A DNA stretch of 64,000 bases from CAZQVN01 sp964596775 (GTDB taxonomy: Bacteria; Eisenbacteria; RBG-16-71-46; JABDJR01; JAWXBZ01), in assembly GCA_964596775.1 (NCBI GenBank), contig CAZQVN010000011.1, forward strand, positions 24,911 through 88,910, read 5' to 3'. A program made the translations under genes and the position numbers. The notes under the pieces are model-generated. The model made no database searches. It saw nothing but the letters and a program-made list of their open reading frames with translations, and had not been told where the DNA came from. Shown piece by piece: positions 25,353 through 33,854 of this stretch (position 1 is the stretch's first letter; the number at the start of each line of letters is the position of its first letter).

Positions 25353-27584
25353 TCACCCTCCGATCCGCGCCCGGAGCGCCAGCGCCACGGAATCCCGCGG
25401 CGTGACCGCCAGCACGCGGTCCAGGTCCTCCCGGGCCGCCTCCCGGTCCCCCATCTCGAGATACGCTCGCGCGCGGTCGCGGCGGATCACCGGAACATCG
25501 CGGAGCGCCAGCGCCTTCGTGTAGGCGTCCACCGCCCGGCTCCACTCCGAGAGCGCCAGGCTCGCGCTTCCGAGGTTCGCGAGAAACTTGAAGTCGCCGG
25601 GACTCGCTTCGGCGCCGCGCGCGAAGATGTCCCGCGCTTCGCTCAGCCGGCCGAGGTGCGCGTAGCAGACGCCGAGGTTGTACACGGCGCGGAGGTCGCC
25701 GGGGTTGTCGGTCAGCACGCGGGTCAGTTCCGGCAGCGCCTCCCGGTACCGTCCGAGCCGGTTCAGCGCCTCGGCAAGATAGAGACGGTCGGACGCGTTG
25801 CCGGGGTCGCGCTCGAGATTGGCCCGGAGCGCCGGCACGGCGATGGAGAGATGCTCCGTCTCGGCCTTCCGATCCCCGCGCTGGCCGGCGAGAAGGCCGA
25901 GGCCGAACCGGGCGCGCCCGTCGTCGGGCACCCCGGCGATCACCGCACGGAACTGCCGTTCGGCGGCCTCGCCGTTTTCCTCCTGCACGAAGTGGAAGCC
26001 AAGCTGCCGGCGCGACACGAGGTCGTCCGGGTTCAGCTCCACCGCCTTCTCGTACTCCGCCCGCGACCTTTCGGGGTCGCCGGCGGCGAGCCACGCCGTG
26101 GCCGCGCGGCGGGCGTACACGTCGCGCGGAAAGCGCTTCCCGGCGCTCGTGAACAGCTCCGCGGCTTCCCTCTGCCGTCCGGCGTCGGCCAGCCGGTTCC
26201 CGAGACGGTGGTCCGCATGCGCCGCCAGGTACGGGCGCGGCGCCGGCGACCCGTCCCGCCAGGCGGCCACGAACTTTGCACTCGCGTCGTCGGAATGGAG
26301 CAGGATCGCCCACGGAGCGAACAGCGCCAGCGCCGTGACGAACACCGCGGGGGTCGCCCGGCGGAGCCGGATCGCGGCGGGATCGGACCAGGCGAGCGCC
26401 AGCACGAGCGCGGAGGGCCAGGCGAACAGGCACATCAGGTCCCAGTCGAAAACGGGTCCGATCGACGTGGCCAGGAGGAACCGACCGCCGAGGCCGAGGA
26501 TCGCCACGGCGCCGACGGGGGTCATCACCGCATTTTTCAGCGCCGCGCGGCCGCCCCCGTGGAACAGAAACGCGGGCAGCAGAAACAGCGCCGGTCCGAA
26601 CCCGACCCAGATCCCGTTCACGACGTCGAGGAGATGCCCGACGCTCAGCGGCCCGTCCGACCAGGGGCGCGGCGCGAGGACCGTCACCCGGCTGAAGTTC
26701 ACCGCGATGCGCACCGGGTCGAGGCCCGAGAGCCCGGAGGGAAGCGCGTTCCGGAAGAGGGCGAAGGCGGCGAGGACGACCGCGGCCGCCACCGCCCCCG
26801 GGACCAGCCGCTTCGCCGCGGCGTCGCGCGGCAGGCCGGACAGGACCACCAGCGTGACCGGCAGCAGCAGGATGCCGACGGAGTGCGACAGGAACGCGAG
26901 GATGGCGCCGGCGACGAGAACGCAGTTCGAAACGCGCGAGCGCGGCTCGAGCGCCGCCGCGGCCCAGACCGCGAGGAACGCGACCGCCGGAGCGTACGCC
27001 TCCACGTGTCCCTGGAACAGGCAGAGATACCCGCCGAGTAGGAGCGCCGCCCCCGCGGGGCGCAGCCGCCGGTGACTGCGGCGGAGGAGAAAGAGCAGCG
27101 CGCCGAGATAAAGGACACCGCAGAGCACGGAGTACGCGCGGAGCCAGGAGGCAAGCGCATCGCGGTTGTGGTCCGGCCGGAGCGCCGCGACGGCGTACCC
27201 GACCAGGTTGTAGAGCGGGCTCCGGTCGGCGAGCGGCTCGCTGCCGCCGAGCCGCGCGATGATGTCGACGGTGTCGCCGAACAGGCGGCTGCGCACCGGG
27301 AACAGGACCCAGAGGGCCGCAAGAGCGACGGCGGCGAGGAGCGCGAACCGGTCGCCGGCGCGATGATCGTCCTCCCGTCCGGCCGCGGGTCCGCCCCCGC
27401 TCCACGGCCACCAGATTCCGGCCAGCCCCGCCGCGCCGAGAGCCCAGCGCGCCGGCTCCGGAAGAAACGCGGACGCCGTGAGCCCCCACACCGCGTTCGT
27501 GCCCGGGGGCGCGAGGACTGAGAGACCGAGCGCCAGCGTGAGGCCGAAACGAACGAGGAGTTCGGGCCGCCCGTACGGCGTCAT
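25353..27584 (-). CDS. GT-C-like polytopic membrane protein with C-terminal TPR repeats
   Basis: 743 residues. The first ~430 are strongly hydrophobic with about ten or more membrane segments; an acidic motif in the first outer loop (SRLFGDTVDII) and EAYAPAVAF resemble GT-C/DUF2723-like glycosyltransferases. From about 450 on there are multiple TPR repeats (for example ELNPDDLVSRRQLGFHFV, and GDFKFLANLGSASLALSEW). It is the last gene of the nine-gene operon, overlapping HddA by ATGA. Likely transfers or organises sugars outside the inner membrane; substrate unknown. Confidence 0.7.
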   Translation of the reverse strand: MTPYGRPELLVRFGLTLALGLSVLAPPGTNAVWGLTASAFLPEPARWALGAAGLAGIWWPWSGGGPAAGREDDHRAGDRFALLAAVALAALWVLFPVRSRLFGDTVDIIARLGGSEPLADRSPLYNLVGYAVAALRPDHNRDALASWLRAYSVLCGVLYLGALLFLLRRSHRRLRPAGAALLLGGYLCLFQGHVEAYAPAVAFLAVWAAAALEPRSRVSNCVLVAGAILAFLSHSVGILLLPVTLVVLSGLPRDAAAKRLVPGAVAAAVVLAAFALFRNALPSGLSGLDPVRIAVNFSRVTVLAPRPWSDGPLSVGHLLDVVNGIWVGFGPALFLLPAFLFHGGGRAALKNAVMTPVGAVAILGLGGRFLLATSIGPVFDWDLMCLFAWPSALVLALAWSDPAAIRLRRATPAVFVTALALFAPWAILLHSDDASAKFVAAWRDGSPAPRPYLAAHADHRLGNRLADAGRQREAAELFTSAGKRFPRDVYARRAATAWLAAGDPERSRAEYEKAVELNPDDLVSRRQLGFHFVQEENGEAAERQFRAVIAGVPDDGRARFGLGLLAGQRGDRKAETEHLSIAVPALRANLERDPGNASDRLYLAEALNRLGRYREALPELTRVLTDNPGDLRAVYNLGVCYAHLGRLSEARDIFARGAEASPGDFKFLANLGSASLALSEWSRAVDAYTKALALRDVPVIRRDRARAYLEMGDREAAREDLDRVLAVTPRDSVALALRARIGG

Positions 27585-28681
27585 GCGCCTTCGATCACGC
27601 TCCAGGCGGTGAGACCGTCATCGCGGAACGCGAACGGCACGACCTGCCCGCCCGCCTTTTCGAGACGTTCCGCCACCGTGTGCTTGCCCGGGAACGGGCA
27701 GAACAGGAGCAGGTAACCGCCTCCGCCCGCGCCGAGGATCTTGCCGCCGATGGCGCCCCCCTTTCGCGCCTCGTGGTACAGCTCGTCGATCCGCGGATTC
27801 GTGATCTTCTCCGAGAGCTGCGTCTTTTCCTGCCACGCCGTGTGCAGCAGGTGACCGAAGTCGGTGAGACGGTCGCGCAGCAGGCACGACTTCATCTCCA
27901 CCGCCAGTTCCTTCATCCGGTCGAGCGCGGCCACCACCGGCGCGGTCTTCTTCACGTACGCCTTCGTCTGGTCGGCCACGATGTTCGCGGAATCGCGGGT
28001 GCGCCCGGTGAAGCAGAGCAGCAGGTTGTACTCCAGCTCGCGGATCGTCGACGGCTTGATCCGCAGCGGGTTGACGACCGTGTGCGATGCGAAGAACTCG
28101 ATGAAGTTGAAGCCGCCGAACGTGGCCGCGTACTGGTCCTGGCGGCCGCCGGCCAGCTTCAGCTCAACCCGCTCGATCCGGTAGGTGAGCTCGGCGATCT
28201 CGTAGTCGGTGAGCGTCTCGCGCAGCCATTCCTTGATCACGCCGACCAGCGCCACGGTCATCGTGGACGACGACCCGAGGCCGGAGCCCGGCGGCGCGTC
28301 GGAGTGAAGGAACAGGTCGAACCCGTGCGGCGGCTTGAAGTGGTTGGCCACCGCCTTCACGATGTCGAGCTCGCCGTCGTAGGCCAGCTTCTTCCGGCCC
28401 ATCCGGTAGTCGGCCACCATGTCGAAGTCCAGCGAGTTGATGGTGAGGCGGCTGTCCGCCCGGGGACGGAGCGTGGCATAGGCGAACTTGTCGATCGTCG
28501 TGGACAACACCGCGCCTCCTCGCTCGGCGGGATAGGGATCCACGTCGGTGCCGCCGCCGCAGAAGGAGATGCGGAGCGGTGCCCGGGCCCGGTAGAGGAC
28601 GGTGCCGGACGGCGCGTGGACCTTCGCGGCGCGGCGGCTCGTGCCGCGAACGGCGCCGATCCGCTTATTTCGGGAAGCCAT
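27581..28681 (-). CDS. hddA: GHMP kinase, probable D-glycero-alpha-D-manno-heptose 7-phosphate kinase
   Basis: 366 residues. N-terminal APLRISFCGGGTDVDPYP and ATP loop PPGSGLGSSSTMTVALVG are typical of the HddA/heptose-kinase branch of GHMP kinases, and the C-terminal GGKILGAGGGGYLLLF is the third GHMP motif. It would phosphorylate heptose 7-phosphate at C1 on the way to GDP-D-glycero-D-manno-heptose. Neighbour hddC supports this. The isomerase GmhA and phosphatase GmhB of the route are not in the window. A fucokinase-like role is a less likely alternative. Confidence 0.82.
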   Translation of the reverse strand: MASRNKRIGAVRGTSRRAAKVHAPSGTVLYRARAPLRISFCGGGTDVDPYPAERGGAVLSTTIDKFAYATLRPRADSRLTINSLDFDMVADYRMGRKKLAYDGELDIVKAVANHFKPPHGFDLFLHSDAPPGSGLGSSSTMTVALVGVIKEWLRETLTDYEIAELTYRIERVELKLAGGRQDQYAATFGGFNFIEFFASHTVVNPLRIKPSTIRELEYNLLLCFTGRTRDSANIVADQTKAYVKKTAPVVAALDRMKELAVEMKSCLLRDRLTDFGHLLHTAWQEKTQLSEKITNPRIDELYHEARKGGAIGGKILGAGGGGYLLLFCPFPGKHTVAERLEKAGGQVVPFAFRDDGLTAWSVIEGA

Positions 28682-29414
28682 CTTTGACCCTCAGGTAGTC
28701 GTCGGGAAGCCCGATGTCCACAAAGTACGCGTCGGTGATGACCCCCTGCAACCCCCGCCCCTCCGCACGCTTCATCCAGCGCGGAAACGTTTCCCGTTCG
28801 AGGGACACCGCCCGACCCGGATCGATGTCGGCGAGGCCGGTTTTCTCGATGAGATAGACCCCCGCGTTGATCAGGCCGGCCCCCTGCTTTCCCTTTTCGA
28901 GGAACTCGAGGATCTCCCCGTCGGGGCTGAGTTTCACCGATCCCTTTTCCCCGGCCTGGCCGTGACGGATCAGGGCCAGCGTGGCCGTGACCCCGTCCGG
29001 CACCGCGATCGCGTGCACGGACTCGAGGGCCGTCATGTCCAGCGCCAGGAACGTGTCGCCGTTCAGCATCCAGAAGCGCTCCCGGAGATGCGGTTCCGCG
29101 AGCTTCAGGGCGCCGCCGGTGCCGAGCGGTTCCGGCTCCACGCTTTCAGTGAGGTTCATGCCCGCCGGCAGCCCGGCCCGGGCCGCCGCCGCCACCTCGT
29201 CCGCCTTGTGGCCGAGCAGCAGCACGACATCGGAGATGCCGCGGGCGGACAGGAACTCGAGCAGGTGATGAAGAAACGGGCGGCCGCCGACCGGCATCAG
29301 CACTTTCGGAAGTCCGCCGGACAGCCCGGCGATCCGGGTGCCGAATCCGCCGGCGAGGATCGCGGCCTGGATGGTTTTCATCTCTGGTGAATGACCCGAA
29401 GGCTGGGCCGCCAT
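28665..29414 (-). CDS. hddC: Sugar-phosphate nucleotidyltransferase, HddC-like
   Basis: 249 residues from the ATG at 29414; an in-frame ATG at 29381 gives 238 residues and a more typical N-terminus (MKTIQAAILAGGFGTRI). The signature AAILAGGFGTRI ... PKVLMPVGGRPFL binds the nucleotide; NGDTFLALD holds the metal site. Best fit is the guanylyltransferase making GDP-heptose from heptose 1-phosphate, given the adjacent GHMP kinase, with which it overlaps by 17 bases. Mannose-1-phosphate guanylyltransferase-like activity is the alternative. Confidence 0.8.
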   Translation of the reverse strand: MAAQPSGHSPEMKTIQAAILAGGFGTRIAGLSGGLPKVLMPVGGRPFLHHLLEFLSARGISDVVLLLGHKADEVAAAARAGLPAGMNLTESVEPEPLGTGGALKLAEPHLRERFWMLNGDTFLALDMTALESVHAIAVPDGVTATLALIRHGQAGEKGSVKLSPDGEILEFLEKGKQGAGLINAGVYLIEKTGLADIDPGRAVSLERETFPRWMKRAEGRGLQGVITDAYFVDIGLPDDYLRVKDGFPK

Positions 29415-29417
29415 CCT

Positions 29418-30380
29418 CTACTCGATCCTCTCCCGTATCGAATAATTCCTCTCGTTCTGTTGCCCGCGCGCCATCATCTCCCCCAGGAGCCCCAGCGAAA
29501 TGAACTGGGTGGCCAGGATCACCAGGACGACCGCGAAGATGAACAGCGGGCGCACGCGGAGCCAGCCGCCGGACGCCCAGATCCAGGCGAAGTAGACGAA
29601 AATCAGCCCGCCGATCGTGCCGAGCAGGATGCCGACCCGGCCGAACAGGTGCAGGGGGCTGCGGGAGCCCGAATGGAGGAACATCACCGAGAGAAGATCA
29701 AGGAAGCCGTTGACGAAGCGGTTCAGGCCGAACTTGGTGACGCCGTACTTGCGGGCGTGATGCTTGACCGGCACCTCGGTGACCCGGAACCCCTTCCAGT
29801 GGGAGAGCGCCGGGAGATAGCGGTGGAGTTCGCCGTACACCTCGAGCGCCTTGGCGGCCTCGGCCCGGTAGGCCTTGAAGCCGCAGTTGAAGTCGTGGAG
29901 CTTCAGGCCGCAGGCCATCGAGGTGACCGCGTTGAAGAAGCGCGACGGCACCGTCTTGGAAATCGGATCCTGGCGGTTCTGCTTCCAGCCGCTGACGACG
30001 TCGTACCCCTCTTCCAGCCGGGCGAACAGCTTGGGAAGCTCGGTGGGGTCGTCCTGGAGATCGGCGTCCATCGTCACGATGATGTCGCCGCGGGCCTCGT
30101 TGAAGCCCACCGCCAGCGCGGCCGACTTGCCGAAGTTGCGCCGGAAGGAGATGGCCCGGACCGCGGGGTCCTGGCTCTTCAGCCGCCGGATCACGTCGAG
30201 CGTTCCGTCGGTGGACCCGTCGTCGATGAACAGGATCTCGTAGGATGCGTTCATCCGGCCGAGTTCCGCCCGGATGCCGGCGTGCAGCTCCGGCAGGCTC
30301 TCGGCCTCGTTGAAGGCGGGGATGACCACGGACACCGCCACCGGTCTGCCGGGACGCGCGGCCAGCTCCAGCTGACTCAC
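29418..30380 (-). CDS. GT2 polyprenyl-phosphate sugar synthase (DPM1/GtrB-like)
   Basis: 320 residues from GTG 30380 (GTGA overlap with the epimerase). GT-A domain: VSVVIPAFNEAESLPEL, FIDDGSTDGT, and MDADLQDDPTELP with the metal-binding acidic residues. Two C-terminal membrane helices (about 235-310) as in GtrB/ArnC-type enzymes. It would place a sugar on undecaprenyl phosphate at the inner face, making the lipid-linked donor that GT-C enzymes use outside. That fits the several GT-C-like proteins of this operon. Confidence 0.88.
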   Translation of the reverse strand: MSQLELAARPGRPVAVSVVIPAFNEAESLPELHAGIRAELGRMNASYEILFIDDGSTDGTLDVIRRLKSQDPAVRAISFRRNFGKSAALAVGFNEARGDIIVTMDADLQDDPTELPKLFARLEEGYDVVSGWKQNRQDPISKTVPSRFFNAVTSMACGLKLHDFNCGFKAYRAEAAKALEVYGELHRYLPALSHWKGFRVTEVPVKHHARKYGVTKFGLNRFVNGFLDLLSVMFLHSGSRSPLHLFGRVGILLGTIGGLIFVYFAWIWASGGWLRVRPLFIFAVVLVILATQFISLGLLGEMMARGQQNERNYSIRERIE

Positions 30381-31357
30381 GGCTGGATTTCGCCCTTCAT
30401 GAGCAGCAGGTCCGACAGCCACTCCGTCTCCAGGCGCAGCGCCTCGCTCAGCGGGACCTTCGGCAGGTAGCCGAGATCCTCGCGGGCCCGCGACGTGTCG
30501 GCCACCGTGTGCATCGGGTCTCCCTTCTGCTTGTCCTCGAAACGGATCCGCGCCTTCTTGCCGATGATCGTTTCCAGCATGGCCACCGCCTCCTTGAGGG
30601 AGATGCGGGCCCCGCCGCCGATGTTGTACACCTCGCCGGCGCGCCCGACCTCGGCCGCGGCGATGTTCGCGGCCACCGCGTCCATGACCGCGGTGAAGTC
30701 CCGCGTCTGGTCCCCTTCGCCGTACACGGAAAACTCCTCCTCCCTGAGGATCGCCCTGATCAGCTTGTGAAACGCCATGTCCGGCCGCTGGCGCGGACCG
30801 CAGACCGTGAAGTAGCGGAGCGATACGGTCGGCACGCCGAAGTTGCGCGTGTACAGCCGGCAGAGATGCTCCGCCGCGAGCTTCGTCACGCCGTAGGGGC
30901 TGTAGGGCTGCGGGCGGTCCGTCTCCTTCATCGGCAGCGACACCGCCTCGCCGTACACCGACGAGGAGGACGCGTACACGAACTTGTCGAGATCGCGCCC
31001 CTTGAAGAACTCGAGCAGGCGCTGGGTGACCAGGACATTGTGCTGCGTGTAGAGGTCGAACTCGTCGCCCCACGACGCGCGCACGCCGGCCTGGGCGGCC
31101 TGGTGAAACACCACGTTCACGTCGGAGGCCAGGAACTCGAGATCGGCGGTCCGGAGGTCGACCTCCATGAACTCGAACCCGTCGCGATCGCCGATCGCGT
31201 CGAGGTTGGCCTTCTTGAACGGGCGCGGATAGTAGGGGGTGAACATGTCGGCGCCGCGGACGCGGTAACCGCGGTCGAGGAGCGCTTCCGTCAAGTGCGA
31301 CCCGATGAATCCGGCGGCGCCGGTCACCAGGGCGAGTGGTTTCCTGTCTGCGTTCAT
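30377..31357 (-). CDS. NAD-dependent nucleotide-sugar epimerase/dehydratase
   Basis: 326 residues, extended SDR fold. NAD-binding TGAAGFIGSHL at residue ~13, catalytic Ser-Ser-Ser plus YGVTK (Tyr-x3-Lys), and substrate region RYFTVCGPRQRPDMAFHKLI. The PYYPRPFKKANLD loop resembles UDP-glucuronate 4-epimerases; UDP-glucose 4-epimerase or dehydratase activity cannot be excluded. GGAG sits 8 bases before the ATG. It supplies a nucleotide sugar to the operon's transferases. Confidence 0.88.
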   Translation of the reverse strand: MNADRKPLALVTGAAGFIGSHLTEALLDRGYRVRGADMFTPYYPRPFKKANLDAIGDRDGFEFMEVDLRTADLEFLASDVNVVFHQAAQAGVRASWGDEFDLYTQHNVLVTQRLLEFFKGRDLDKFVYASSSSVYGEAVSLPMKETDRPQPYSPYGVTKLAAEHLCRLYTRNFGVPTVSLRYFTVCGPRQRPDMAFHKLIRAILREEEFSVYGEGDQTRDFTAVMDAVAANIAAAEVGRAGEVYNIGGGARISLKEAVAMLETIIGKKARIRFEDKQKGDPMHTVADTSRAREDLGYLPKVPLSEALRLETEWLSDLLLMKGEIQP

Positions 31358-31379
31358 GCGATCTCCGAAGGCGGCACCC

Positions 31380-33854
31380 TTACCGGGTCGTGCGAATCGA
31401 CTCCAGGAACTGGCGGACCCGGGTGTCGTCGGGATGGTAACTCAGCCACTGCTCGAGCAGGGCAACGACGGTGGCGTTGTCCTTCCGGTTCTGGCCGATG
31501 TTGACGAGCTCGATGTACGGATTGAAATCGCCGGAGGGGTCGATTTCGATGGAGCGCTTCAGATTGACGATCGCGGCGGCCGTGTCTCCGGAAACGGCCT
31601 GGGCATGCCCCAGCGACCCGAGAAACTCCGCATTGTCCGGATCCCGGGCCAGCAGCTGCTGATAATAGCCGATCGCCGCGTCCGTGTGGCCCATTCGTTC
31701 GTAGGCCACGCCGAGCGCCGTGGACACCCCCTCGAAGTGGTGGACGTAGCGCGCCATCTTGTCCAGCTCCTGGACCGCCTCTCCGGTCCGCCCCGTGCGG
31801 TGCAGTTCCATGGCCAGCTGGATGCGGGCCGCGGCGTAGTTCTGAAGCAGTTTCGTGGCCTGGTCGTCCTTGTACACGGAATCGTCGTAGTTGCCCGCCG
31901 CGTCGAGGAAGCCCTTGTACTGGTATTTCCCGTCGAGGTTCTCCTGCATCTTCGCGATGTCCACGCCGGTGTCCACCTTATCCCGATAGACCCGGAACAC
32001 GAGCCCCTCCATCTTCAGGCGGTCCTGCAGGCCGAGCTGGCCGGGAACGGTGACGGCCACGTAGACCGGCCGGCGGTAGTCGTTCTCGGCGAGGATGTGC
32101 TCGATCATGATGTCGTTCACGTAGCGCACCCTCCCCGTCTGGTCGCGGAAGGGCTGGAGCTTGTCCACCTCGGCGTCGGTCATCCGGATCGGAACCTTCG
32201 GCTCGATGTCGCGCAACTGCTTGATGTACCAGGCCGTCTGGAGCAGCGACAGGTTGACGACCCGCACGTCGGTCCTGAACTTTTCGACCTCCTGGATATA
32301 CCAGAGCGGAAACGTGTCGTTGTCGCCGTTCGTGAAGATCATCGCGTCGGGATCGAGCCCCACCAGCATGTTGTAGGCGTAGCCGTGGGCCACGTAGTTG
32401 CCGGCCCGGTTGTGGCGGCGGTAGTTGTCGTTCCCGCCGCCGGCCACCAGCGGCAGCAGCGACACCAGCACGAGCAGCAGGGCGGTGGCCGCCGCCACGG
32501 GCGGCACCCGGTCCTCCGCGCCGGACGCGGCGAGTTTTTCCCTGAGCGTCACCGCCAGCGCCGCGGCCCCGATCCCGATCCAGATCGCGAAGAAGTGGAA
32601 GTTGGCCACGAAGAAGTAATCGCGCTCGCGCACCTCCCCCTCGCGGAAGTTCAGGTACCAGACGAGAAACGGCCCGGTGATCAGGAACAGCGTCAGCATC
32701 AGGAAGAACGACTTCTTCTCCCGGATCGCCATGGACCACGCGCCGAAAACGCCGAGCAGGATCGGCAGCAGCTGCGTCGGCAGCCTGTTCCACTCGAACA
32801 GATGGAACTGCTGCGCGAAGTAGCGCAGGTACATGTGGTCGAACTGGTACCAGAGCGGTGCCTTGCGGAAGATCGGCTCCGGCGGCTTGTACTGGTCGCG
32901 GACGAGGAGGAGCTTCAGCGCCTCCCAGGTGGAGGGGTCTCCCTCGTTGATCCCCGGATCGAGGCGGGCGCGGATGAGCAGGTAGAGGTGCACGCTGACG
33001 CCGATCACCGCGAGGACGGCCACGCCGGCCACGAACCGCCCGCCGAGCACCGACGTCATGTTCCACACGATCGCCGCGGCCATGATCAGCTGGAAGACCT
33101 GGGCGGTGTTCCGGACGCTCTCCGGCGCGATCGACAGCTCGGTGATGTTGTACTGCCCGTGCGCGTTCATGATCAGCGCCGTGTACATGAGCTGGCCGGC
33201 CACGAACAGGCCGATCGAGCCCCAGAACGCCCCCTTCTTCACGCGGTCCCAGTGAACCATCGTCACCAGAAGGTAGATGCAGGGAAAGACGAGGAACGTG
33301 CCGAGGTGGATGCCGATGGCCAGGAACAGGATGTAGAGAATGAGCCAGAGGATCCGGTCGTTCATCTGCTGTCCCTGGCGCTCCCACCAGAGGAGGCCGA
33401 GCCAGACGCAGAGCGTCATGATCGTCGAGGCTGAGCCGTACACTTCCGCCTCGATGGCGTTGTCCCAGAACGTGGGCGAAAACGCCATGAAGAAGGCCGC
33501 GGTGATCCCGCCGGCGTACGCCAGCCAGCCGACGCTCCCGAAACTGCGGCGAATCAGGCGCACGGTGATCAGGTAGGTGAACAGGACGGCCAGCGCGGAA
33601 CTGAATCCCGACAGGAGATTCACCCGGACCGCGATCGTCCCGAGGGGCAGCAGCGAGAACAGCCGGCCGATCAGCACGTACAGCGGCGTGCCGGGGGGAT
33701 GGGGCACCCCGAGGATGTACGACGTGGCGATGTACTCGCCGGAATCCCAGTAGGGCACGGTCGGCGTCACGCACAGCGCGTACACGGTCATGGCCACCAG
33801 GAAGACGAACGCTCCGCAGAGCGCGTTGGTGCGGCTTTCCTTCGTGTTCATCAT
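31380..33854 (-). CDS. DUF2723 membrane protein with C-terminal TPR repeats (copy A)
   Basis: 824 residues. DUF2723 N-terminal signature PYWDSGEYIATSYILGVPHP ... GTPLYVLIGRL, about twelve hydrophobic segments to ~residue 470, then a soluble domain with TNGDNDTFPLWYIQEVEKF and finally TPR repeats (about 690-824). It is closely similar along its whole length to the next gene upstream, so the pair arose by tandem duplication. GT-C-like fold; expected to use lipid-linked sugars at the periplasmic side, with TPRs docking protein substrates or partners (inference). ATGA overlap with copy B. Confidence 0.85.
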   Translation of the reverse strand: MMNTKESRTNALCGAFVFLVAMTVYALCVTPTVPYWDSGEYIATSYILGVPHPPGTPLYVLIGRLFSLLPLGTIAVRVNLLSGFSSALAVLFTYLITVRLIRRSFGSVGWLAYAGGITAAFFMAFSPTFWDNAIEAEVYGSASTIMTLCVWLGLLWWERQGQQMNDRILWLILYILFLAIGIHLGTFLVFPCIYLLVTMVHWDRVKKGAFWGSIGLFVAGQLMYTALIMNAHGQYNITELSIAPESVRNTAQVFQLIMAAAIVWNMTSVLGGRFVAGVAVLAVIGVSVHLYLLIRARLDPGINEGDPSTWEALKLLLVRDQYKPPEPIFRKAPLWYQFDHMYLRYFAQQFHLFEWNRLPTQLLPILLGVFGAWSMAIREKKSFFLMLTLFLITGPFLVWYLNFREGEVRERDYFFVANFHFFAIWIGIGAAALAVTLREKLAASGAEDRVPPVAAATALLLVLVSLLPLVAGGGNDNYRRHNRAGNYVAHGYAYNMLVGLDPDAMIFTNGDNDTFPLWYIQEVEKFRTDVRVVNLSLLQTAWYIKQLRDIEPKVPIRMTDAEVDKLQPFRDQTGRVRYVNDIMIEHILAENDYRRPVYVAVTVPGQLGLQDRLKMEGLVFRVYRDKVDTGVDIAKMQENLDGKYQYKGFLDAAGNYDDSVYKDDQATKLLQNYAAARIQLAMELHRTGRTGEAVQELDKMARYVHHFEGVSTALGVAYERMGHTDAAIGYYQQLLARDPDNAEFLGSLGHAQAVSGDTAAAIVNLKRSIEIDPSGDFNPYIELVNIGQNRKDNATVVALLEQWLSYHPDDTRVRQFLESIRTTR

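Noticed and set aside
31305..33434. 709-codon plus-strand frame opposite DUF2723 copy A
   Set aside because: Same antisense pattern and no domain; its neighbour frame opposite copy B looks alike only because the real genes are paralogues.
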